DNA from: Candidatus Kaiserbacteria bacterium
Lineage (GTDB): Bacteria > Patescibacteriota > Minisyncoccia > Phycocordibacterales > UBA2100
NCBI GenBank assembly: GCA_003545515.1
Contig: DPYD01000064.1
Coordinates: 1-11,846 of the forward strand
DNA: 11,846 nucleotides
Reading direction: 5' to 3'
Position numbers and translations under genes: made by a program. Under the pieces are notes generated by a model. It was not told the origin of the DNA. It made no database searches and worked only from the letters and a program-made list of their open reading frames with translations. Every line of letters begins with the position of its first letter. Position 1 is the stretch's first letter. Positions 5,130 to 10,463 of the stretch are shown in pieces.

Positions 5130-6302
5130 CTATTTAAGATATTTTTTCTTCTTCAATTTCTCCGGCAAATAAACGTCTTTATCGTCTCGATCGGGATACA
5201 TTTCATAACCTTCTCCATATTTCAGGTCTTTCATGAGCTTCGTGACCGGGTTACGAATACTGATAGGGATGGGGAGATTGCCGAACTTTTTTACATCGAT
5301 CTCCGCGGCGCGTAGAGCGTCGTACGAACGGCGATCTTTCTTGCACTGCGAGAGGTATGCAACACCATGAGCGAGATTAATGGCGGCCTCCGGATAGCCA
5401 ATAATTTCCACTGCACGAAAGACGGCGTTCGCAACAACGAGTGCTGTCGGCTGTGCAAGGCCGATATCCTCACTCGCAAAAATAACCATACGACGCGCTA
5501 TAAATTTTGGGTCCTCGCCGGCTTCCACCATGCGCGCCAAGTAGTAAAGTGCGGCGTCAGGTTGTGACGCACGCATCGATTTAATGAACGCAGAAACAGT
5601 GTTGTAATGCTCCTCACCCTTTTTATCGTACCGTAAATGTTTTGACTGAACAGATTCTTTCAAGCTTTCCAGGGTTATCTTTCCGTACAAATTTTGCGCC
5701 GTTTCGAGGACAGTAATCGCTTGTCGCGCATCGCCACCCGCCATTTGTATTAGCCAGTCGCGCGCATGTTTCGACATTTTCCCCGCCAGCTGGCGGGTCG
5801 CGCGCGTTATGATCTTCTCCATCTCTTTTTCCGAGTGTTCGAGGAGAACGAAGACGCGGCAACGCGAAAGAAGGGGTGCGATTATTTCAAATGACGGGTT
5901 TTCGGTCGTTGCTCCGACAAGAGTCATATCCCCGCGCTCAACGAATGGCAGTAAGAAATCTTGTTGGGCCTTATTGAAACGATGTATCTCATCTATGAAC
6001 AAGACTTTGGGCTTGCCGAGACCGAGCGTCCGTTCACGCCGGCGTTCTCCAAGTACCTTCTTGATGTCCTCTTTACCCGCATCCACTGCCGAAAGTTCGT
6101 AAAAATCCGCGCCGAGCGCCGTCGCGTAGATTCGCGCCAGAGTCGTCTTGCCGCTCCCGGGCGGCCCCCAGAGGATGAACGAAAAGAGTTCCTTTTTCTC
6201 TATAGCAACACGTAAAGGTTTCCCATTGCCGGCGAGATGTTCTTGGCCCACGAATTCACCGAGTGTTTGCGGCCGTATCATTGAGGCAAGGGGTTCCGCC
6301 AT
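5130..6302 (-). CDS. rarA: Replication-associated recombination protein A (AAA+ ATPase)
   Basis: The protein is a RarA/MgsA (WRNIP1-like) AAA+ ATPase that acts at stalled replication forks. I chose the ATG at 6302 (390 residues, beginning M-A-E-P-L-A-S-M) because family proteins start with this kind of sequence just before the R-P-x-T-L-x-E-F-V-G-Q-E-H motif. An in-frame ATG at 6326 would add eight residues. Numbering from 6302: Walker A G46-P-P-G-S-G-K52-T, Walker B ending D104-E105, sensor 1 in A-T-T-E-N-P (about 131-136), arginine finger R147 in L-L-S-R-C. A lid and the C-terminal tetramerisation region typical of RarA follow (about 220-385, including G-E-D-P and S-E-D-I-G-L-A). It is divergent from the FKBP gene and heads the leftward unit, 62 bases before xer. 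A TATACT hexamer sits 6 bases before the chosen ATG. Confidence 0.94.
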   Translation of the reverse strand: MAEPLASMIRPQTLGEFVGQEHLAGNGKPLRVAIEKKELFSFILWGPPGSGKTTLARIYATALGADFYELSAVDAGKEDIKKVLGERRRERTLGLGKPKVLFIDEIHRFNKAQQDFLLPFVERGDMTLVGATTENPSFEIIAPLLSRCRVFVLLEHSEKEMEKIITRATRQLAGKMSKHARDWLIQMAGGDARQAITVLETAQNLYGKITLESLKESVQSKHLRYDKKGEEHYNTVSAFIKSMRASQPDAALYYLARMVEAGEDPKFIARRMVIFASEDIGLAQPTALVVANAVFRAVEIIGYPEAAINLAHGVAYLSQCKKDRRSYDALRAAEIDVKKFGNLPIPISIRNPVTKLMKDLKYGEGYEMYPDRDDKDVYLPEKLKKKKYLK

Positions 6303-6308
6303 ATGCGC

Positions 6309-6314
6309 AGTATA
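6309..6314 (-). promoter_or_regulatory. -10-like TATACT directly before rarA
   Basis: On the minus strand TATACT is followed by six bases and the ATG at 6302. There is no Shine-Dalgarno at normal spacing (GGGAG is 12 bases away). This spacing predicts a leaderless or nearly leaderless rarA mRNA and supports the 6302 start. A -35 is poor (TTCAGA at spacing 19). Confidence 0.4.
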
Positions 6315-6481
6315 CTCCCATACCATCTTCTCATCTGAATTTGCGGTGACTACACAGATTCTTGTTGAACACGCCTATATGCTATCCAAACCTTATAGAA
6401 ATTGAGGGTGTACCTCTTATCAACAGGTTTTCCCCAGAAACAATGTGGGCATGTCTCACAGCGTGCGCTATGGTATGTTCT

Positions 6482-6970
6482 ATGAATACTAAATATATCG
6501 TTGCAGGAATTATTATCCTTTCGGTCGTTATTTTTGGCGGATATTATGTTTTTGTGAACTACCCCGCCACCGAATCTCAAACTCAAGACCAAACGACTGA
6601 AACAGCCGATACGGTTCAAGTGCAGGATGTAACCATTGGAGATGGCGCGGAGGCGACACCGGGCTCGGTCGTGTCAATTCTTTATGTAGGTATGCTTGAG
6701 GACGGTACTGTTTTCGATAGCTCCGAAGTGCATGATAATGAACCGCTGATTTTCGTCCTCGGAAACCCTGAGCTTATTCCGGGTTTTCAAATAGGCATCA
6801 ACGGCATGCGTGAAGGGGGGGAGCGCGCATTAGTTATTCCTCCTTCTCTCGGCTATGGCGCGCAGGAAAAACGTGGACCGGAGGGAGAACTTATTATCCC
6901 CGCCGACTCGACCCTTGTATTCAGCGTTAAGCTGTTGAGCGTTACGGCTTCAGAAACTGAGGTGGAATGA
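6482..6970 (+). CDS. Membrane-anchored FKBP-type peptidyl-prolyl isomerase
   Basis: From the ATG at 6482 the product is 162 residues. A short N terminus with one lysine precedes a hydrophobic signal-anchor (about 5-26), a Gln/Thr/Asp-rich linker to about 47, then a full FKBP domain (about 48-154). It should catalyse cis-trans isomerisation of proline bonds in extracytoplasmic proteins. The FKBP12 pocket is largely kept: Y68 (Y26), F78-D79 (F36-D37), F91 (F46), L98-I99 (V55-I56), Y125 (Y82) and F147 (F99), with the usual pocket-floor Trp59 replaced by F102. No lipobox cysteine is seen, so it is an anchor rather than a lipoprotein. The frame extends upstream to 6362, but that part lacks coding character and would precede the anchor, so I reject it. 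TATGGT at 6469-6474 lies 7 bases before the start. Confidence 0.88.
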   Translation: MNTKYIVAGIIILSVVIFGGYYVFVNYPATESQTQDQTTETADTVQVQDVTIGDGAEATPGSVVSILYVGMLEDGTVFDSSEVHDNEPLIFVLGNPELIPGFQIGINGMREGGERALVIPPSLGYGAQEKRGPEGELIIPADSTLVFSVKLLSVTASETEVE

Positions 6971-6978
6971 GATCCTTC

Positions 6979-7001
6979 GGTACAATAGACGGTACAATAG
7001 A
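6979..7001. repeat. Tandem duplicated GGTACAATAGA
   Basis: The 11-mer at 6979-6989 is repeated exactly at 6991-7001, a 12-base period. Each copy holds TACAAT, a plausible -10 hexamer, so this could be a doubled upstream promoter for rpsO. No -35 at 16-18 bases was found for either copy. It begins 8 bases after the FKBP stop. Confidence 0.4.
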
Positions 7002-7052
7002 AATCCGCGATGGCCGTCGCAAGAAATTGCCGATTCCTTGCTCTCCGTTATA

Positions 7053-7083
7053 CCCCTTAACAGAGCCAAAGTTAGCGTAGGGG
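7053..7083 (+). promoter_or_regulatory. Hairpin in the rpsO upstream region, possible S15 leader element
   Basis: CCCC (7053-7056) pairs with GGGG (7080-7083) and TTAAC (7057-7061) with GTTAG (7071-7075), with a 9-base loop and a 4-base bulge. A second pairing, CGTGC (7103-7107) with GCATG (7118-7122), would put the start codon in a stem. Codons 2-6 form CTTAC/GTAAG. In several bacteria S15 represses its own mRNA through structured leaders that differ between lineages. This would apply only if transcription starts upstream of 7053; the region also contains a promoter that would give a leaderless mRNA. Confidence 0.3.
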
Positions 7084-7084
7084 C

Positions 7085-7113
7085 TTGCGTAATGGTAGAG
7101 AACGTGCTACATT
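7085..7113 (+). promoter_or_regulatory. Putative rpsO promoter
   Basis: TTGCGT (7085-7090) and TACATT (7108-7113) are exactly 17 bases apart. The predicted start falls at about the A of the rpsO ATG (7120), giving a leaderless message. Matches to consensus are three of six and four of six. Confidence 0.4.
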
Positions 7114-7119
7114 CACGGC

Positions 7120-7386
7120 ATGCTTACTAAGCGTAAGAAAGCTAATGAAATCGCGAAAGCCAAACGCCACGATACCGATACTGGCTCTCCCGAAGTGCAA
7201 ATTGCTATAATTTCCCGCCGCATCGAGGAAATTTCGTCTCATTTGGATAAAAACCGCAAAGATAAGCACTCACGCCGGGGGCTTTTGGGGCTCGTCGCCG
7301 CTCGCCGCAAGCATCTAAAGCATCTGGAGAGCACAAACAAACGTGCCTATAGTACTATCGTAAAGACGCTGGGACTTAAGAAGTAG
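7120..7386 (+). CDS. rpsO: 30S ribosomal protein S15
   Basis: The 88-residue length is typical for the family. S15 binds the central domain of 16S rRNA early in small-subunit assembly and contacts the large subunit. The signature is intact: D-T-G-S-P-E-V-Q at about 19-26, the R-I/L-x-x-L-S/T-x-H-L helix, the H-S-R-R-G-L-L-G-L-V region at about 50-60, and R-R-K-x-L-x-x-L-x-x-x-x-x-x-x-Y near the end. No Shine-Dalgarno sequence is seen before the ATG. It lies upstream of pnp as in many bacteria, but here the NYN nuclease gene is inserted between them. A T6 run at 7388-7393 follows the stop, with only a 4-bp AT-rich hairpin before it. Confidence 0.97.
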   Translation: MLTKRKKANEIAKAKRHDTDTGSPEVQIAIISRRIEEISSHLDKNRKDKHSRRGLLGLVAARRKHLKHLESTNKRAYSTIVKTLGLKK

Positions 7387-7502
7387 GTTTTTTGCTCCAG
7401 ACACTGAAACGGAGTACACTCCTATGAGGGGATAGTTTTTATAAAGTTATTTATGTTTGCATTGTCGCTCTGACTTTTGACTTTGCATTCTAATCTATTT
7501 TC

Positions 7503-8093
7503 ATGAGTATTATTAAACATCCTGAGCAGCGCGTCGGTGTTTTCATAGATACGCAAAACCTCTATCACAGCGCGAAAAATATATATCACGCACGAGTAAA
7601 CTTTGGAAATCTCCTTAAGGATGCCATCGCAGGCCGCCGGCTGGTACGAGCACGTGCGTATGCCGTTACAACAGAATCTGGCGAAGAAAAGAACTTTTTT
7701 GAGGCTCTATCCAAACTTGGCGTCGAAATGCGCACGAAGGATCTCCAAATATTCTCTGGTGGTGCGAAAAAAGCGGATTGGGACGTTGGTCTAGCAGTCG
7801 ATGCCATTACTGCGTCTCCGAAACTGGATACCGTGATACTTCTTACGGGTGATGGGGATTTCATCCCTCTTGTAGAGTACCTCCAGACACATGGAGGATG
7901 TCAGGTGGAGATTGTCTCCTTCGGTCGTTCAAGCTCGCTCAAACTGAAAGAAGCGGCGGACGATTTTCTCGACCTCGACAATGATCCGCGACGCTATCTC
8001 TTAAATTATCGCTCAGGTACGCGTCGCATCACGACCACTCGACAATCCGATTCGACATCTTCTGACGATGAAGAAAAAGATGGGGTTGAGTGA
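7503..8093 (+). CDS. NYN-domain (PIN-like, LabA/DUF88 type) putative ribonuclease
   Basis: This 196-residue protein has one NYN domain, a PIN-like fold of metal-dependent RNases. The acidic site is visible: D16 followed by N19 (F-I-D-x-Q-N-L), D92 and D94 in K-A-D-W-D-V-G-L-A-V-D, and D117/D119 in T-G-D-G-D-F-I-P-L-V. A later strand, V-E-I-V-S-F-G, and the S-L-K-L-K-E-A-A-D-D-F motif complete the LabA-like pattern. The C-terminal 30 residues are Ser/Thr/Asp/Glu-rich and probably disordered. The genomic position between rpsO and pnp suggests a role in RNA processing or turnover with PNPase (inference). The start follows TAATCT (7491-7496) by six bases, with no ribosome binding site. The pnp promoter P1 overlaps its stop codon. 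Substrate and activity are unproven. Confidence 0.88.
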   Translation: MSIIKHPEQRVGVFIDTQNLYHSAKNIYHARVNFGNLLKDAIAGRRLVRARAYAVTTESGEEKNFFEALSKLGVEMRTKDLQIFSGGAKKADWDVGLAVDAITASPKLDTVILLTGDGDFIPLVEYLQTHGGCQVEIVSFGRSSSLKLKEAADDFLDLDNDPRRYLLNYRSGTRRITTTRQSDSTSSDDEEKDGVE

Positions 8094-8113
8094 AGAAAGA
8101 CCAAACTTATAAT
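8086..8113 (+). promoter_or_regulatory. pnp promoter P1
   Basis: TTGAGT (8086-8091) and a perfect TATAAT (8108-8113) are 16 bases apart. The -35 overlaps the last codons of the NYN gene. The predicted start is near 8120. Confidence 0.6.
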
Positions 8114-8119
8114 AGCGGG

Positions 8120-8148
8120 ATGACAGAACTTCTCGCTCTTGCTATACT
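8120..8148 (+). promoter_or_regulatory. pnp promoter P2 with extended -10
   Basis: ATGACA (8120-8125, five of six) and TATACT (8143-8148, five of six) are 17 bases apart. TG at 8140-8141 one base before the -10 makes it an extended -10. It is the best sigma-70-like promoter in the window. The predicted start near 8155 leaves about 85 bases of leader before pnp. Confidence 0.7.
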
Positions 8149-8167
8149 CACGACATTAATTAATAGT

Positions 8168-8221
8168 GGTCCGCGGATAGGTAGGTTTGAAACGCGTTTT
8201 CAAATCTAAAATCCGAGGGCC
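8168..8221 (+). promoter_or_regulatory. Long stem-loop in the pnp leader
   Basis: GGTCC (8168-8172) pairs with GGGCC (8217-8221), CGGAT (8174-8178) with ATCCG (8211-8215), and AGGTTTGAAA (8183-8192) with TTTCAAATCT (8198-8207). The result is about 20 bp with two G-U pairs, a small internal loop and a CGCGT apical loop. It ends 19 bases before the pnp ATG. In Escherichia coli the pnp leader has a long hairpin cut by RNase III, after which PNPase destroys its own message. A similar feedback is inferred here from arrangement, not from sequence homology. Confidence 0.7.
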
Positions 8222-8240
8222 GATTGTAAGAATCTACACA

Positions 8241-10463
8241 ATGCAGAAAAAAGAGTATTCCGTCGAAATCGGCGGAAAAACGATGACCGCCGAGTTCAAC
8301 GATTGGGCGAACCAAGCAAACGGTTCGGTTTTATTGCGTTACGGAAACAGCGCGGTTCTTGCAACCGCCGTTATGAGTAATCACGAGTCCAATCTGGATT
8401 ATTTTCCATTATCTGTAGAATACGAGGAAAAGTTTTATGCGGTAGGTGCCATACTTGGGAGCCGATTCATGCGACGTGAAGGGCGACCAAGTGATGAAGC
8501 GGTTCTTTCAGGTCGCGTCGTTGACCGTACTATCCGGCCGCTTTTCCCCAAGGGTCTCAAGCGCGAAGTGCAAGTTATAATCACGGTGCTCTCAATAGAA
8601 GAGTATGATACCGATATTCTTGCTGTGAATGCGGCATCACTCGCTCTCGCTACATCAAACATTCCGTGGAACGGACCCGTTTCAGCGCTCCGCGTTGGTC
8701 TTGAGGAAGATAACCCGGAATTCATAATTAATCCGACATACAAACAGCGCCAGGAAGAGTTACCGCCAAAAGCATTGATGGATCTTACCGTGTGCGGAAA
8801 AGACGGAATGATAAATATGATAGAGGTCAATGCGCGTGAAGTTCCCGAAGCAACGCTTGAGAAATCCCTAGTGCGTGCTTCAGAAGAAATAGAAAAATTG
8901 CAAGCTTGGCAAAAGGAAATAGTTGTCGATCGAAGTGTCGAGAAATTCAAATTCGTTCCCCCGTTCGAAGACGACGTGCATCTTGCTCCGGCATTCGATG
9001 AGATTATCGGAAAGCGCCTGGAAGCACTCAACGATGTGCTCTCTAAGAAAGATTTCGGTGAATTGCGAGGCGAATGGGCGGCACATTCTTCGGCGCAGTT
9101 CCCCGATATTGAACCGGGTAAATTTGATACGTATTTCGAGCATCGTATTGACGAGTATGTGCACGACCTCGCGCTAAAAAAGGGGAAACGTGTTGATGGG
9201 CGCGCGCTCGATGAAGTGCGATCTCTGCACGCCCAAGCCGGCGGCATTTCACCGGTCATTCACGGCACCGGCCTTTTCTATCGTGGAGAAACGCACGTCT
9301 TGGCGGCTTTAACCTTGGGAGGCCCCGGCGACGCGCAACTAATCGACACTATAGAATTCCAAGACACGAAAAAAACATTTATGCTCCACTACAACTTCCC
9401 GCCGTTCTCGGTGGGTGAGACGGGACGTGTCGGTGGATTTAATCGACGCATGACAGGTCACGGCGCTCTCGCAGAAAAATCACTTCGTTCAGTGTTACCG
9501 CCAAAAGAAATCTTCCCCTACACAATCCGTATCGTATCGGAATGTCTCGCTTCGAACGGTTCGACTTCCATGGCAACGGTCTGTGCAGGAACGCTTGCCT
9601 TACTCGATGCGGGTGTCCCCATAACGCGCCCTGTCGCCGGAATAGCAATGGGATTGATGTCGGAACCCTTCGACTCCGCTCAGAGTAACGCTCCGCGTTA
9701 CAAAATACTGACCGATATACAGGGGCCGGAGGATCATCATGGCGACATGGACTTTAAGGTTGCGGGCACATCTGAAGGTGTCACCGGAGTTCAAATGGAT
9801 GTGAAAGTTGAGGGTGTCCCTGTATCTGTACTTGCCGAAACATTCGCGCAGGCAAAAAAAGCGCGTCTCGAAATACTCGACGTTATGCAAAAGGCGATTG
9901 CCTCACACCGCCCCGACATATCGCCTCGTGCACCGAAAATACTTACGACAAAGGTTAAGGTGGATCAAATCGGACTCGTTATCGGCCCCGGAGGAAAAAC
10001 GATAAATGGTATTCGGGAACGTACGAACTGCGATGACATCACGATAGAAGAAGACGGTACCATCTTCATCACCGGCCGGGAGGGAACCGCGGATGCGGCA
10101 CTTAAGGAGGTCGTCGATCTCACGCGTGAATATATGGCCGGTGAACGTTTCGAAGGTCCGGTCACCCGTGTTTTAGATTTCGGCGCATTTGTAAAGATAG
10201 GTCCAAACACAGAAGGATTGGTACATGTGTCCGAGGTGGCACCCTTCCGTATAGAGAAAATAACAGACGCGGTCGGGCTCGGTGATGTAGTCCCCGTCAT
10301 TATCAAGGAAATTGACGAGAAAGGACGGTATAATCTCTCCATAAAAGCTGCCGATCCGGAATGGGCCTCACGAAAAGGGCTTAAGCCGGCTACCGGTGGG
10401 GGAAACTATGGCGAACGACCAAACAACAGGAATGGGTACGGCGAACGACGCCGCAGAAATTAA
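8241..10463 (+). CDS. pnp: Polyribonucleotide nucleotidyltransferase (PNPase)
   Basis: PNPase is a trimeric phosphorolytic 3'-to-5' exoribonuclease of RNA turnover. The ATG at 8241 gives 740 residues and the normal N terminus. The frame continues upstream to a TTG at 8187, but that part lies inside the leader hairpin. Domains: first RNase PH (about 1-215), helical linker (to about 300), and second RNase PH (about 310-550), which carries the active site. The active site shows N439-G-S441-T-S443 and the E-D498-H-H-G-D-M-D504-F-K506 motif, equivalent to Escherichia coli D486, D492 and K494. A KH domain follows with G-P-G-G at about 582-585, then an S1 domain (about 634-705, with G-A-F-V and G-L-V-H-V-S-E) and a short Gly/Asn/Arg-rich tail. 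The segment before E-D-H reads D-I-Q-G-P, close to the usual D-I-L-G. Its last 56 bases overlap the next gene. Confidence 0.97.
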   Translation: MQKKEYSVEIGGKTMTAEFNDWANQANGSVLLRYGNSAVLATAVMSNHESNLDYFPLSVEYEEKFYAVGAILGSRFMRREGRPSDEAVLSGRVVDRTIRPLFPKGLKREVQVIITVLSIEEYDTDILAVNAASLALATSNIPWNGPVSALRVGLEEDNPEFIINPTYKQRQEELPPKALMDLTVCGKDGMINMIEVNAREVPEATLEKSLVRASEEIEKLQAWQKEIVVDRSVEKFKFVPPFEDDVHLAPAFDEIIGKRLEALNDVLSKKDFGELRGEWAAHSSAQFPDIEPGKFDTYFEHRIDEYVHDLALKKGKRVDGRALDEVRSLHAQAGGISPVIHGTGLFYRGETHVLAALTLGGPGDAQLIDTIEFQDTKKTFMLHYNFPPFSVGETGRVGGFNRRMTGHGALAEKSLRSVLPPKEIFPYTIRIVSECLASNGSTSMATVCAGTLALLDAGVPITRPVAGIAMGLMSEPFDSAQSNAPRYKILTDIQGPEDHHGDMDFKVAGTSEGVTGVQMDVKVEGVPVSVLAETFAQAKKARLEILDVMQKAIASHRPDISPRAPKILTTKVKVDQIGLVIGPGGKTINGIRERTNCDDITIEEDGTIFITGREGTADAALKEVVDLTREYMAGERFEGPVTRVLDFGAFVKIGPNTEGLVHVSEVAPFRIEKITDAVGLGDVVPVIIKEIDEKGRYNLSIKAADPEWASRKGLKPATGGGNYGERPNNRNGYGERRRRN

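Noticed and set aside
6362..6481. Upstream extension of the FKBP gene
   Set aside because: The added 40 residues have no signal or domain character and would precede the signal-anchor; ATG 6482 gives a normal anchor protein.
7411..7440. Possible terminator after rpsO
   Set aside because: Competing 4-5 bp hairpins (GGAGT/ACTCC or CTCC/GGGG) precede TTTTT, but the stems are short and not adjacent to the T-run, so the call is too weak.
8187..8240. TTG start extending pnp by 18 residues
   Set aside because: It lies inside the leader stem-loop, and PNPase family proteins begin at the M-Q-K-K position; the extension is basic and unlike the family.
8435..9259. 274-codon minus-strand frame inside pnp
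   Set aside because: Ser/Arg/Thr-biased antisense shadow of a strongly conserved gene.
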